Of a DNA stretch of 64,000 nucleotides, positions 36,476-46,219 are shown piece by piece. The first letter of the stretch is position 1. Each line of letters starts with the position of its first letter. The position numbers and the translations under genes are program-made. Source of the DNA: Symbiodinium sp. CCMP2592 (taxonomy: Eukaryota; Sar; Dinophyceae; Suessiales; Symbiodiniaceae). The notes under the pieces are model-generated. The model ran no database searches. It had not been told where the DNA came from and was given only the letters and a program-made list of their open reading frames with translations. The stretch is taken from positions 124,001-188,000 of the forward strand of contig CAJNDT010006158.1 in NCBI GenBank assembly GCA_905221615.1, read 5' to 3'.

Positions 36476-36708
36476 CTAAATTGGGTTGCTCGTTGCTCTT
36501 TGAAGGCCAAAGGTTAAGAAACCTCTTATACAAGGGCTTTGATGGGTGGTTGTCAAAATTATGGTCCCTTTTACCCTAAATATTAGGTGCCGTATTATAT
36601 TAGGGACCCAAAAGCGAACATAATTTTGACAACCACCCTGATGAACAAAGATCTCCAAGACTACATAGGAAATACACCAAGGTAGCATTAGACGCACCCT
36701 GAAAACAG
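36476..36708 (-). CDS. Two-exon 3' part, FB-B intron
   Basis: Exon 36637-36708 (CFQGASNATLVYFLCSLGDL...), intron 36525-36636 (112 bp, GTGGTT...TATAAG, FB-B), exon 36476-36524 (GFLTFGLQRATSNPI-stop TAG). In phase. Another frame after the acceptor stays open to 36210 through poly-Pro. Confidence 0.38.
36541..36642. mobile_element. Foldback, family FB-B
   Basis: GATGGGTGGTTGTCAAAATT ... CATAATTTTGACAACCACCC. Confidence 0.9.
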
Positions 36709-36848
36709 CTATGACCACCCATTGGTTCTCCCTAAACCCTAACCCCTAGCCCCTAAACCCGTAAACTCTACACCCTAGGCCCTAAACCCACACACTAATG
36801 TTAGAATAGGGTCTTGGGGGTTCCTTACTACATTGTTGCACCCTAAAC

Positions 36849-36965
36849 CTCCAGGCCCTGCAGCTGCAGCCGGCCTTGCAAGGAGCTGAGCTTCCAGTGG
36901 TCCACTAAAAGCCCGGCGAAGGCAGTTGCCAAGTTCAGCGCCTGCAGCGCGGAATCGACTGAGGG
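36849..36965 (-). CDS. Internal exon with telomere-like donor
   Basis: 39 codons, phase 0: PSVDSALQALNLATAFAGLL..., LQGRLQLQGLE, then G|GTTTAGGG. Acceptor ATCAG. Amphipathic Leu/Ala pattern; another frame is open. Confidence 0.38.
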
Positions 36966-37011
36966 CTGATAAGGGTTCTATGGGGGCAGAAAGTGTCTAG
37001 GGTATGCGGCC

Positions 37012-37386
37012 GTGGGATGTCTAATGCTCAGAATCATCGTTACATCATTCCCATTGGTGAACTCCTGTGGTGTCTCTTTGCAGAAACCCTTGACCCTAAC
37101 CCTCCTAACTCTTAAACCCTTTTGTAACTCGACATCCACGACCCATCCGGATGTTTTGTGTCTGGGGATCTTTTGTGTGTCGGCCCGTATGGTCCCTCGG
37201 TTCAGGAAATGTTATTGCAAAGCTGTTGAAGAAGGGTTTAAGGTTTGGGGTTTGGGTTCTAGGGTGTTCCCCAAGTTCACAATGGCCAGCCCCAACCCCT
37301 CCCCTCCCTTCCTAACAAAAAACACTAAAGTGGTTTCGAATTTCTGGTTGCTTGGTGCAGCGAATCGAGAGGTGTATCTGCTGTGA
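37012..37386 (+). CDS. ~120-codon ORF
   Basis: GCLMLRIIVTSFPLVNSCGV..., FRKCYCKAVEEGFKVWGL, ends NREVYLL-stop TGA. Open for 125 codons; first Met codons lie at 37018/37024. Minus-strand ORFs overlap it. Confidence 0.37.
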   Translation: MGCLMLRIIVTSFPLVNSCGVSLQKPLTLTLLTLKPFCNSTSTTHPDVLCLGIFCVSARMVPRFRKCYCKAVEEGFKVWGLGSRVFPKFTMASPNPSPPFLTKNTKVVSNFWLLGAANREVYLL

Positions 37387-37789
37387 AGAAATTCGAACCA
37401 GTAGAAAGGTACGTGCCAAACCATGAATCCTAAATACTGGAAGTCCCAAGCACGAATCTAGAATTCTCAGCCATGGGAATATATTACTATTGACACGAGT
37501 TGAAAACAGCCCCCGTTCCTTCACTAGGACTAGGAACATAGTCGGGCTCCTCATAACCTCGCCTTTTCTATGTGGCTTTACTGCTCAGGGTTACTGAGAC
37601 TTGAGTATAGGCCTTATAAACCCTGTACCCTTATAGAACCCCCATAGATCCCTTTAAAAGGGCCCTTGAAGGAACCCTTACAACTACCCACCTTGAATAA
37701 TTTCGAGCCTCTCGGGTGCAGGCGGTGGCATTGCCGTGCCCAGAATTTCCTCGCACGTCGAGCATTGAGCTTATGAAGATGGAGGAGGT

Positions 37790-38170
37790 GTGTTCACGCT
37801 GCTGCAGATGATGATGGTGGTGGCGATGAAGCTGATGACGAAGCTCATGATGGTATCGGTGTTGGTGAAGATGGTGACGAACACGTCGGCGACAGTGCTG
37901 AGCGGGCATCTGTGTATGTTATATACATATGTATACAGATTCATGAAGATAAAGATGAATGCCGAAGAAGAGGGCGCTGATCTTGGTGATGCTGATGCTG
38001 CTGATGATGATGATGATGGTTATGGTGATGGGGATGATGACGATCCTGGTAATGCTGGTGATAGTTTAATGATGCTGCTGATGATGATGGTGATGATGAT
38101 GATGATGATGAAGACGATCCTGGTGGCGATGAGATGATGATGATGGTGAGGATGTGGATGAGGATGGTGA
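37790..38170. repeat. GAT/ATG triplet repeat region
   Basis: Dispersed GATGATGAT blocks; all three plus frames are open in places, giving Met- or Asp-rich frames that need not be coding. Minus-strand 37690-37770 (MLDVRGNSGHGNATACTREA) ends at a GTGGGTAG donor and may be a real first exon. Confidence 0.8.
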
Positions 38171-38279
38171 CAGCAGCAACAACAGCATAGAATATAGAGA
38201 AGGATGCCAGAGACCGCCACAACTTGACGACAGCACCCAACACCACCTCCTGCTTAAGGGGCCTCGGGCTCAAAAGGGT

Positions 38280-38400
38280 TTCGGAGTCTAGGGGTTAAGT
38301 TTAGGAGTTAAGGGTTTAGGAGTTTAGGGGTTGGCAGGGTTTAGGGTTTAGGAGTTTAGGGTTTAGGGTTTAGGGTTTAAGGAGTTTAGGGGTAACCCGA
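38280..38400. repeat. Telomere-like TTTAGGG array
   Basis: About 14 units with GGAG spacers. Confidence 0.9.
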
Positions 38401-38482
38401 AACATAAGAACTCCGCCAATCCTTCGTCTGTCCCAGGTCGGAAGAGGCCGGAGACCATCTCGGAGATGTGGCTCGCCGAGAC
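38397..38482 (-). CDS. Internal exon between telomere-like arrays
   Basis: VSASHISEMVSGLFRPGTDE...LAEFLCF between ATGGGAG and TTCGG|GTTACC. Both flanks are TTTAGGG arrays. Confidence 0.36.
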
Positions 38483-38494
38483 CTCCCATGAATG

Positions 38495-38615
38495 GAGTTT
38501 AGGGTTTAGGGTTTAGGGGTTTAGGGGGCTTAGGGTTTAGGGGGTTTAGGGGGTCTAGGGGAGTTTAGGGTTTAGGGGTTTCGGATGGTTTCGGGTTTAG
38601 GGGTTTAGGGTCGGT
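38495..38615. repeat. Telomere-like TTTAGGG array
   Basis: TTTAGGG and GGGTTTAGGGGG units, ~13. Confidence 0.9.
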
Positions 38616-39000
38616 AGAATAGGGCTTTGGCTGCAGGGTGAAGAGGCTTTGGGAACATACTCTAAAGGTCTACAGCGTCCCGGTTTAGGGTTTATTGGTG
38701 TTCGGGATATAGGGACTGAAGATAAGTCAGAATTTCAGAATTCGTAAGGGCTTAGGTTTTAGCACCTAAGCCATTGGCGGTGCTGGTAAGGCCCAAGGCT
38801 TCCTAGCAGCTACCTTGCATGCGAAGTAACTCTTTCTTAGGGCGTATAGGGTCTTGGGGTTCAGGGCTCCGTACACCTGGTAAGTCAAAGGCTGTCACAT
38901 GTAGCCCACCGTATAGTATGGCGGCCTAAAAAACTTGAATAGGGCTTTCGGGTCCGTGATGGTATAGTTCTGTCATTGGAGACATAAGGAACCTTCACGC

Positions 39001-39282
39001 ATGTTTAGAGAGCCAAACAAGCAAGACACCACCATGCTGTTTCTGGACTACCGCCCCTTGCGGCAGCTTTACATTAAACCCGTGAGCCCTCAACGGGTAT
39101 CCTACAAACCCTTAAGCCCAAAACCCAAAAGCCCAAATGATCTCTACAGAAAGACAAACCCTCAACCCTCAACCTCTCGAACTGGTGAACCACAGAACCC
39201 CGGACACGTGGTGCCTCCGCTGGGCTCACCGCAACTAGAGCCGGGAGGAGCCTCGGATGATCCTAGTCGCAGTAGGCACTAA
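39001..39282 (+). CDS. 93-aa Pro/Ser-rich ORF
   Basis: True ATG (MFREPNKQDTTMLFLDYRPL...) to TAA. Middle and C-terminus Pro/Ser-rich (PLSPKPKSPNDLYRKTNPQP). Unknown, possibly disordered. Confidence 0.4.
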   Translation: MFREPNKQDTTMLFLDYRPLRQLYIKPVSPQRVSYKPLSPKPKSPNDLYRKTNPQPSTSRTGEPQNPGHVVPPLGSPQLEPGGASDDPSRSRH

Positions 39283-39476
39283 GAGTGGAAGCTTACCCAG
39301 TGCCCCCTAATTCAGGAATATACCTCAAGTTAAAACGAGCATGATGAGTACACTTGCTTCTCAGATACATTCCAAAAGTTATAATGGGTCGACAAAACAG
39401 ATGTTCGGCTCTCAGAAACCTCTACTCTAGATATTGCCCCTGGGACTTTTCTAGTATACCCACTGTTGTTCGGCAG

Positions 39477-39822
39477 TCCGCCAATGTCGGAACTTGTCCC
39501 GAATCGGATCCTCGTGGAGTGGCTTTGTCATAAATGCTTCTGCAGCATCTGCAGGTTCATGCGCTCGGGTTGCAGGGAGCTTTTAGCTCGAATTGGCCTG
39601 CATTTCTTGGGTGTGAGTCTGTGGAATGCCAAACGAGGTGTTCAAAAGCCAATGCACAAGACCGCGCCTGTTGGCCACAAAGACTTCCCCTTCTTTGGCC
39701 AGTTCCCGCTAGTCAAAAAGCCTGACCCTGTCGGAGACAAACTTAAAAGTGATTCGGCGTCATCGCACGGATCCATCTACATATCCAGCAGGCTTGAAAC
39801 GAACGCAAGCCGTAAACCTTGA
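39477..39822 (+). CDS. 112-aa ORF, Cys-containing
   Basis: ATG at 39484; upstream GGCAG could be an acceptor. MSELVPNRILVEWLCHKCFC..., RSGCRELLARIGLHFLGVSL, ends ETNASRKP-stop TGA. CHKCFCSIC is a Cys cluster. Followed closely by a telomere-like array. No family recognised. Confidence 0.45.
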
Positions 39823-39902
39823 ACCCAAAAACCCTGAACGCCAACACCCCCAATCCCACACCCTAAACCCTAAACCCTAAACCCTAAACCCCAATCCCAC
39901 AG

Positions 39903-40199
39903 ACGGGCAGCTGCTGCACGCAAACGCGTCTCTCCGCGGAGTCATGGTCAAGCCTGCAGGGCAGGGCACGGACCCGTAAAGCAGCCCTTCAAAGGAACCC
40001 TTCTTGGAGGGTCGGGGGACTTAGTAACTGGTTATTTTAGGGACTTATAAGTACCATAACCCCAATTAGGGTCCCTTTTAGGGTACTCTAAGTCCCCCGA
40101 CCCTCCAAGTTGAAATGTGACCCTCGTCAAGGCCGAAGCAGATGCAACATGAGATTAACTTCAAACCTAAGAATCGCCCTCATGAATGTAACTGCCTAG
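39903..40199 (+). CDS. Two-exon 3' part, FB-C-type intron
   Basis: Exon 39903-39975 after CCACAG (RAAAARKRVSPRSHGQACRA...), intron 39976-40109 (134 bp, GTAAAG...CTCCAAG) with the foldback at 40003, exon 40110-40199 (LKCDPRQGRSRCNMRLTSNL..., stop TAG). Basic, Arg-rich. An alternative frame of exon 1 (GQLLHANASLRGVMVKPAGQ) ends at TAA right after the donor. Confidence 0.37.
40003..40109. mobile_element. Foldback, FB-C/I type
   Basis: CTTGGAGGGTCGGGGGACTT ... AAGTCCCCCGACCCTCCAAG, perfect 20-bp ends. Confidence 0.95.
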
Positions 40200-40218
40200 A
40201 GCACCGAACGGATGGGGT

Positions 40219-40334
40219 AGCCCAAACCCCAAGGGTCCAAAGGACTCAATAATAAGGTACTTGGGTTTAGGATAGTAGTTGTGTAGGTTAGGTTTTTGGA
40301 GAGTATAATTGGGTACTTGGACCCTTTTTGGAAA
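40219..40334. mobile_element. Foldback related to FB-O
   Basis: AAGGGTCCAAAGGACTCAAT ... GGGTACTTGGACCCTTT; centre TAGTTGTGTAGG. Confidence 0.7.
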
Positions 40335-40549
40335 TACCTGCCGAAGAGAACTCAGTCAAATCCCCTGGAGGCCTGGCGCTCTGTGAACCACCCATGAGTT
40401 GATCCGAACATGCGAGCCACCCTAAACCCTAAACTAATACTGAGGAGCTGCCTTTCAATCATGGTGGGATTATACAAAACCCCAAAAGCAAGGTTACCTA
40501 CTCAGCTAGGTACTAAGTAAACTCTGAGCCCGAAACTTGGTCAATCCTA

Positions 40550-40642
40550 ACCACTATGGGCTATTCAACCCTAAAGATCCCCTATTGGGACCCTAGTAAG
40601 GGTAGATTAAGGTACCCTTAAGGTCTAATAGCCCATAGTGGA
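40550..40642. mobile_element. Foldback, family FB-V
   Basis: CCACTATGGGCTATTCAACC ... GGTCTAATAGCCCATAGTGG. Confidence 0.9.
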
Positions 40643-40689
40643 AACCCCAAACCTTAAATCCTGAACCTGGAAGCCTCAATTCCAAACCC

Positions 40690-40860
40690 CTGAACTCTAA
40701 GCCTAAACCCTAGACCCTAAACCCCTAACCTCTAAACCCTAAACCCTAACCCCCAACCCCCTAAACCCCCAAACCCCTAAACCCTAAACCCTAACCCCCA
40801 ACCCCCTAAACCCCCAAACCCCTAAACCCTAAACCCTAACCCTAAGCCTAAAAACCTTGT
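40690..40860. repeat. Telomere-like array with internal 65-bp duplication
   Basis: CCCTAAACCCTAACCCCCAACCCCCTAAA... is repeated as a block at ~40735 and ~40780, so duplication acts above the heptamer level. Confidence 0.85.
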
Positions 40861-41035
40861 CTGGCCACCGAGGCCCAGGCATGGCATGACGGGTGACGCT
40901 CCACACGTCGGCACCTCTTGGCCAGTTCCCGAAAATGGGAGACCAAATTGTGGGATCCTTATTATGATAAAGATTTTCGGCGTTTAGAGTTTCTAGTTTG
41001 GGGGTTTAGGGTTTAGGCCTTAGAAGGGAGTTTCC

Positions 41036-41128
41036 GAAAATTAGGGGTACCTTATTTGGGGGGTCCTTGTAACAGGGTTCCTACTATTTAGGGTACCAAA
41101 TCAGGGTCCCCTATTTTCTGAAACTCCG
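41036..41128. mobile_element. Foldback, family FB-D
   Basis: GGGAGTTTCCGAAAATTAGG ... CCTATTTTCTGAAACTCC. A separate FB-D half lies at 40930-40980. Confidence 0.9.
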
Positions 41129-41208
41129 TTTTGTCGATGGCGACAGCTTAAGGTTTAGGGAGTTGGCCTTGGGTACTGGGGTTTAGGGTTCAAGGGTTTA
41201 GGGTCTAG

Positions 41209-41362
41209 GCTAGCGGCTGTTGGGTTTTGGGTCGATTGTGCGCAGCCCTCGTACCTACACGAAGCGATCACCCCAAGCCCCGAACATTCCCGAACCCTAA
41301 CTAGCCCACCGAAATCCGGCTACCAGTGTAACCTGGGAATTAAGACTAACATCGCCTCTTGA
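41209..41362 (+). CDS. Terminal exon (51 aa)
   Basis: After GTCTAG: LAAVGFWVDCAQPSYLHEAI..., SGYQCNLGIKTNIAS-stop TGA. Good composition, unknown. Confidence 0.38.
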
Positions 41363-41377
41363 GCAAATAACTGTCTA

Positions 41378-41474
41378 GAAGCTCATACCCTACCCCTCTC
41401 TTGGCGTACCTAGTTTTATGGCTAGGATCTGCTATGCAGAAAAGCAGCTACCCTGAAAAGGGTAGGGTATGAGC
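41378..41474. mobile_element. Foldback, family FB-X
   Basis: GCTCATACCCTACCCCTCTC ... AAAGGGTAGGGTATGAGC. Confidence 0.85.
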
Positions 41475-41698
41475 ATCTAGGTAAACCCTCATAGCAATCA
41501 TTCAGGCCCAAACCCGTGCAAAACCCAGGCAGCAAAAGTTGAGTCTTTTGGGCCACAGGTAGAAGAACCCTACACCCTCAAGACTCTAAACCCTTGGCCC
41601 ATAAGACCCATGAGCCCTATAGTATAGGACCCCCCCCAATAATATACCCTAAACCCTAAACCCTAAACCCCTAAACCCGAAACCCTAAACAACAAAAG

Positions 41699-41813
41699 CC
41701 CAAACCCGGCTACCCACTGGGCTGGCGCACAGAGCTCGACGGCTGGTGATCTTTCGAGGATGGCAGCAGCACCGGTGGCGAAAGCTCGAAGTGCCTGCAC
41801 ACAGTCTTAGGCG
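41699..41813 (+). CDS. Internal exon with GTGAGT donor
   Basis: LAHRARRLVIFRGWQQHRWR...KLEVPAHSLR then CG|GTGAGT. Basic. Downstream 41820-41890 has a GGTTACCTACTCAGCT fragment seen also at 40497, 50937 and 53063 (dispersed repeat FB-W). Confidence 0.36.
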
Positions 41814-42000
41814 GTGAGTGCCCGAGGCTAGGTAGGTTTTGTTAAGCTCCAACAGGTTAACGGTTACCTACTCAGCTTCTAAGTATGCGGTTAAGTGTTG
41901 CAAGGGTTTCAACATTTAAGGACTGTCAGTGGATTATAATTATAGTGTTCGGGCCACTTCTTTTCTTGTTGCGTTGATCATCTGACAGCACCAAGGTCCT

Positions 42001-42388
42001 TCAGGACCACTCTTTTGGCTCTACGCACACTTCCATATCGATTGGGGTTGGGGATAAGCTTTCAATCATATAGTCAATACAGTCTGCCCAACATACCTCA
42101 TGTTGCCGTGTATGTGTGTGTATATGTATAAAAACTATGTATGTATCTACAAATACACAAATACATATGCTTGTATTTACATGCGCACATAGCACATAGA
42201 CATAAACAGAAAACTAGGCATTCATACAAAACACACAATAAAACCTTCCGAACCTGTATAAGCACACGGACCCTTACAGTTACAGGGTCTGCAACTCCCA
42301 TTGAATCTGCCTCCGTGCGGTCGAGAGCTTCGGCCTCTTCGAAAGATCGTTCCTGGGCATCTCGCGGATTCGGAAAAGTCAAAAACAT
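42001..42388 (-). CDS. Complete small gene (66 aa), microsatellite intron
   Basis: ATG at 42386-42388: exon 42284-42388 (MFLTFPNPRDAQERSFEEAE...GVADP), intron 42097-42283 (187 bp, GTAACTG...CATGAG, filled by CA/TA repeats), exon 42001-42096 (VCWADCIDYMIESLSPTPID..., stop TGA). Phase 0; acidic. Unknown. Confidence 0.42.
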
Positions 42389-42463
42389 GTAAACAACATC
42401 TTAAATACCTGACAAACATCGATCCTGCTCCTCCTCCTCATCATCATCACACCGCAGTCGTGT

Positions 42464-43018
42464 TCATGTGAGACGAACACAACGTGGCGCAGCACCACTT
42501 CTGGATACTGACCGACAAAGGTCACAAGCTTGATTCAGATCGATCATGCTATACTCAATACCCTCTGGGGAAACAGCTCGTGTTGGGGCTTTCGGCTTAT
42601 CTGACTTTGCATTCGGGTCTACTGGTAAGGCTTTGGACCGTTTCTTCAGGGCTTCTTGTATCGAGGCTACGGACGACGCCCTTGCAGTGACGCTAAAAGG
42701 AGAGGGGACAGAATCCATAAACCCCTTAGGCCCTAAACCCTCATCCGGAACCGAAGATATCCCCCATGGACTCTTGCGATCAGCAGAGGGGTCCCGAATC
42801 TCAAGACCTGAGTTTCTTAGGTAGTTACGGTTCAGGGTTCTGGGTTTAGAGTTTAAGGGGCTCAGGGTTTGGGGTGTAAGCTTAAAGGGGTCAGAACTTG
42901 CAGAGCTTTGGGTGTTGAAGGGACGTCCACCTTGGAGACTCGGCTCTCTGACACCCGAAGCGTTGCTTCCTTGTGCCTCAGATCCGAAACCCAAAGCCAC
43001 GCCACGGAAGCATCCCAT
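42464..43018 (-). CDS. 184-aa ORF, intact
   Basis: Longest uninterrupted frame outside repeats and RCC1: true ATG at 43016-43018 (MGCFRGVALGFGSEAQGSNA...) to TGA at 42464. Ser/Pro-rich, with a middle stretch apparently derived from telomere-like DNA (TPQTLSPLNSKPRTLNRNY). The C-terminal half is Lys/Ala-rich (SVASIQEALKKRSKALPVDP, IEYSMIDLNQACDLC). No family recognised; may also be spliced (GACTCTGTCCCC...TTTTAG). Confidence 0.5.
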   Translation of the reverse strand: MGCFRGVALGFGSEAQGSNASGVREPSLQGGRPFNTQSSASSDPFKLTPQTLSPLNSKPRTLNRNYLRNSGLEIRDPSADRKSPWGISSVPDEGLGPKGFMDSVPSPFSVTARASSVASIQEALKKRSKALPVDPNAKSDKPKAPTRAVSPEGIEYSMIDLNQACDLCRSVSRSGAAPRCVRLT

Positions 43019-43157
43019 GTGCTACCTTAACCCCCAACAAGCTACCTTTCTAAGGACTTCTATGAGCAAATCATAATATGGAACCTAGGGTTCAGGGCTG
43101 CTCTACCGAGTCCAATTCCTGTCAGTAAAGAGACCACAACCCCAAAACCCTGAAGCG

Positions 43158-43373
43158 TTAGTCCCAAACACTTCTGCGCCGGCTTGTACATGCCCGCCTG
43201 GATCTCAGAGCCGCTGCACAAGTCTGCACAGTAACCCTAAGCATCTGAAACATCTGAATCTCGGAGGAGCCTGTCGAGAAAAACAGAAATGAATCCCAAG
43301 ACTCGACAGATGTGATCATGCAAGCGGCCCAGCCATCGTCTAAGAGATACACATTATAAGAACCCTTTATCAT
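43158..43373 (-). CDS. 71-aa ORF
   Basis: True ATG (MIKGSYNVYLLDDGWAACMI...) to TGA; C-terminus Arg-rich (CAAALRSRRACTSRRR). Unknown. Confidence 0.37.
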   Translation of the reverse strand: MIKGSYNVYLLDDGWAACMITSVESWDSFLFFSTGSSEIQMFQMLRVTVQTCAAALRSRRACTSRRRSVWD

Positions 43374-43460
43374 AAACCCTAAACCCTCAACCCTATAGCT
43401 CCCTTAAAGGAACCCCTTACAGTACTCTTGAAAGGAACCCTAAACCCTATCCAATCCCTG

Positions 43461-43538
43461 TCAAAAGGCCAAAGACCGCTGGCCAAGGGATGAAAGCCAG
43501 GCACGTGCCGAGGCCTCTGACAGAAGCCTGGCAACAAC
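43461..43538 (-). CDS. Terminal exon in a duplicated block
   Basis: VVARLLSEASARAWLSSLGQ... to TGA after GTGCAG. Its 3' flank (CCAATCCCTGTCAAAAGGC plus AAAGGAACCCT repeats) matches the flank of 43824-43944, so the two blocks share a duplicated border. Confidence 0.33.
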   Translation of the reverse strand, partial: VVARLLSEASARAWLSSLGQRSLAF

Positions 43539-43823
43539 CTGCACCAGCGAATAGAGGCTGAGGGTCAGGGTTTAGGGTTTGGGAGGGTTTAGGGTTTAGG
43601 GGTTTAGGCTTGTCTTTCTGGGGGAGGGGGGGGTTGTTAGGGTTAGGGTTTACAGGTTTGGGGGTTCAGGGCTTCAGGGTTTAAGGAGCACGCCTCTTTT
43701 TAAATATATCAAAGTTACTCTAACACTCTTTGCAACAATCATGACCGTCGTCCCCTAAACCCTCAACCCGAAAGATCCCTAAAGGAGCCTCTGTAATACC
43801 CTTTAAAGGAACCCTACCTAAAC

Positions 43824-43944
43824 CCTAGGCCTTGTCCAATTCCTGTCAAAAAGGCGAAAGTCGGGCTGACCGGCCTGCCCTAGCCTTCGGGACACCAGAG
43901 GGCCAGCTGTGGCCAGGACTTTGGGCGCGCAGTCAAGAAGCTGC
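43824..43944 (-). CDS. Internal exon in a duplicated block
   Basis: QLLDCAPKVLATAGPLVSRR..., QPDFRLFDRNWTRPR, donor at GTTTAGGTAGG; acceptor GAGAG at the FB-Q border. Confidence 0.35.
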
Positions 43945-43958
43945 CTCTCAAAGGCTCC

Positions 43959-44047
43959 AGGTACCCTTATAGTAAATACTTAAGCCCCAAAGTAGTCCCT
44001 AGATAGGTACTTTAAGGCCTAAGTATCTACTATAAGGGTACATGGAG
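43959..44047. mobile_element. Foldback, family FB-Q
   Basis: GTACCCTTATAGTAAATACTT ... AAGTATCTACTATAAGGGTAC. Other copies 48541, 58358. Confidence 0.9.
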
Positions 44048-44751
44048 CCTTAGGGCCTGGGGCAACTGGCAAAGGAGCTCTCAAGGAACCCAAGGGCTTT
44101 TTCTTACGTCCGGGCTTTTGCTATCCTTGTCTTGAAAATACAGGGAAAGCTTTGGGAAGAAGTAATGAGTAATGGGCTCCGGCAGCGATACAGAAAAAAC
44201 TCAAGGCAATTGGACTTCCTGTTGTTCCTGGCCTTGCACTTCATAAAATGAAGAAGACAAGGGATACCCTTCCCATCAAGTCCTTATCCTCCGGATCCCA
44301 AACCACTGTTTATATATACATATATATATATACACATACATCTAGATAGTTTTTGACTTTTATATTTGTTTGTTTATTTACTATATTATACTATTATATT
44401 ATATTGAATTATGTATCCATTACAGACACACACACACACTCACTTGCTTATGCGGCCCTTGCCAAGCTTCTGAAACTGGCGCGCCGCAGATGACCCCCGA
44501 CACATCCCCACAGCGCTTCGCAATCGTTGCCATGCGGCTGGCGCCAGGCCGCGCCCTCCTTCAACGACTCTGCCGACGTTGCCTCGGCGAAGTTTAGGCG
44601 TTTGGGCGTGAGGGTTTTCATTCATGGCAGCGGTTTAAAGACTCTGGGGGTTTGGGGTTGAGAGGTCTTGGAGCCTTATGGTCGAACCGGTTTAAGGGCT
44701 TTTGGGGTTTACGGCTTCGTGCGCTGCCCACAACGAATCCGTCAAAGGTTT

Positions 44752-45051
44752 TTATGGACTACTCTCCAAACGAGGTGCTTGTGACCCGTATGTTTTGGGC
44801 TGGTGTTTGAAGACCTCAAGGCGTACACGGTTTGTTACAGTCCTGCCCCGTGACGTAGAGCTTAGAAGACAGAGGCGAAGCGTGGCCAGAGTTTGGTGGC
44901 TTGGTGATGGTGGTCGTTGAGCAGCAGCAAGTTGGTGGCAGATGGCGCAGGCCTTGTGACGGCCCAGTGCTGCATTCCATTTTAGTGCATGATTGCATTG
45001 TGGGCACACGGAGGGGTCCGGCTCGTCCTCCTCCGCTGTCGCTTCCTCCAT
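44752..45051 (-). CDS. 99-aa protein with zinc-ribbon-like CX2C pairs
   Basis: True ATG at 45049-45051. Acidic start (MEEATAEEDEPDPSVC), then CPQCNHALKWNAALGRHKAC with AICHQ: two CX2C pairs 15 residues apart, typical spacing for a small zinc-binding ribbon. Remainder Ser/Arg-rich. Could bind zinc; partner unknown. The overlapping plus-strand ORF is judged a shadow. Confidence 0.5.
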   Translation of the reverse strand: MEEATAEEDEPDPSVCPQCNHALKWNAALGRHKACAICHQLAAAQRPPSPSHQTLATLRLCLLSSTSRGRTVTNRVRLEVFKHQPKTYGSQAPRLESSP

Positions 45052-45189
45052 GTTCCCGAGCCAAAAAGGGCTTCCCGACTCTACTGGGCAGCAGGTGCTC
45101 CTTGTGCGAAGTCACGCCAAATCTTCGCTCCAAGATCCTAGCACTGATCGCGCCTCGAAGAAGCCCGAAAGCCTGTGGCTTAGACGTAA

Positions 45190-45285
45190 ACCCCTTATCC
45201 ACAACCCTAAACCCTAAACCCTAACTTATCCATAACCCTAAACCCTAAACCCTAACTTATCCACAGCCCTAAACCCTAAAATCAG
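45190..45285. repeat. Higher-order telomere-like repeat, 31-bp unit x3
   Basis: CTTATCCACAACCCTAAACC + CTAAACCCTAA repeated three times (45196, 45227, 45258) with single changes (CATA/CACA). Confidence 0.9.
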
Positions 45286-45346
45286 GAAGCCCGAAGCCTC
45301 CAGACATTGCAGCCTTGTATCCTCCGACGTAGCACATTGTAACCAC
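45269..45346 (-). CDS. Exon after FB-E
   Basis: Acceptor GTCTAG at FB-E; phase-0 reading VVTMCYVGGYKAAMSGGFGL... to TAG from the telomere-like repeat. A second frame (WLQCATSEDTRLQCLEASGF) is open too. Confidence 0.3.
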   Translation of the reverse strand: MVTMCYVGGYKAAMSGGFGLPDFRV

Positions 45347-45437
45347 CTAGACCTAGACCGCCCCCCCCCCACCAAAAGTAGGTAAAATCATGGCCCCAAA
45401 CCTATAAAAGGCTATCTTTTTACATACTTTTGGGGAG
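45347..45437. mobile_element. Foldback, family FB-E
   Basis: CCTAGACCGCCCCCCCCCCA ... CATACTTTTGGGGAGG; C10 expansion in left arm. Confidence 0.85.
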
Positions 45438-45533
45438 GTAGGATGAACCCTCTTAGGGGTTCAAGCCGGATCACGAATTCACGAAGTTACCCAACCCTCC
45501 AAACTCCAAACTCCAGAGTGCTGCGCTTAAGGT

Positions 45534-45651
45534 TTAGGGTTTTGCTGGGTGTAGGGCCCAGGGAAGAAGGCTTAGGGCTTTCCTCTGTGATCCCGATGAT
45601 GGCCGGGTAAGACCTTCAACCTCGCAGAGCTTGGCTTGCAGGCGTTGAGGT
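45534..45651 (-). CDS. Terminal exon (39 codons)
   Basis: PQRLQAKLCEVEGLTRPSSG..., LLPWALHPAKP, with the TAA supplied by CCCTAA of the flanking telomere-like run. Unknown. Confidence 0.35.
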
Positions 45652-45669
45652 CTTTAGAGTTTAGGGCTT

Positions 45670-45905
45670 CGCATCCGTAACTTAAAAGAGGAGTTTACAT
45701 TCTGATGTGAACCCCACAGTCAAGGAGAAAGTCCAAACCTCAAAGCCCACTGCTGGGGGGTCTCGGTAGTCCGAAGTCCCAAAACTCCAATCCCGAAGAG
45801 CCTCAGAATTGAGCCCCAAAGTCATCCAAGTGGCAAAATCCAGCAGAGTGACCTGTCTGGCAATTGAAGGGGTTAGGTTTTAGGGTTTAGGGTTTGGGAT
45901 TAGGT
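45670..45905 (+). CDS. Open region with in-frame TAG
   Basis: SLHSDVNPTVKEKVQTSKPT... to TAG, then in the same frame SEVPKLQSRRASELSPKVIQ... to TAG in a telomere-like array. The first TAG can be the acceptor of a 39-nt intron (GTCCAAACC...CGGTAG). Confidence 0.36.
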
Positions 45906-46219
45906 TTTGGGTTTAAATTAGGGTTTGGCATTAGGGTTTAGGGTTTAGAATCTAGAATGTTTAGGGGCTTGCCAGAACGACATTGACATGTCGACAAGAA
46001 ACTCATCAGACGCTAAACCCATGAACCTTCTAACTTATTTCATAGTGACTTAAGGAACAGGTCCAAAAAGCATGTCATTCAAGCATGGCACTCCCGAACC
46101 CTAAATCTTAGTCAAACTCAGATCCTTGACGAAGTCCGCAGCTCACCACCACAACGTGAAGCCGACACCAACAGTTCCATACGGGCCATGTTTGCCTGGT
46201 CGGCGACTGAAACGCTGGC

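Noticed and set aside
37790..38137. Plus-strand ORF with Met and Asp runs
   Set aside because: Produced by GAT/ATG triplet repeats, open in several frames.
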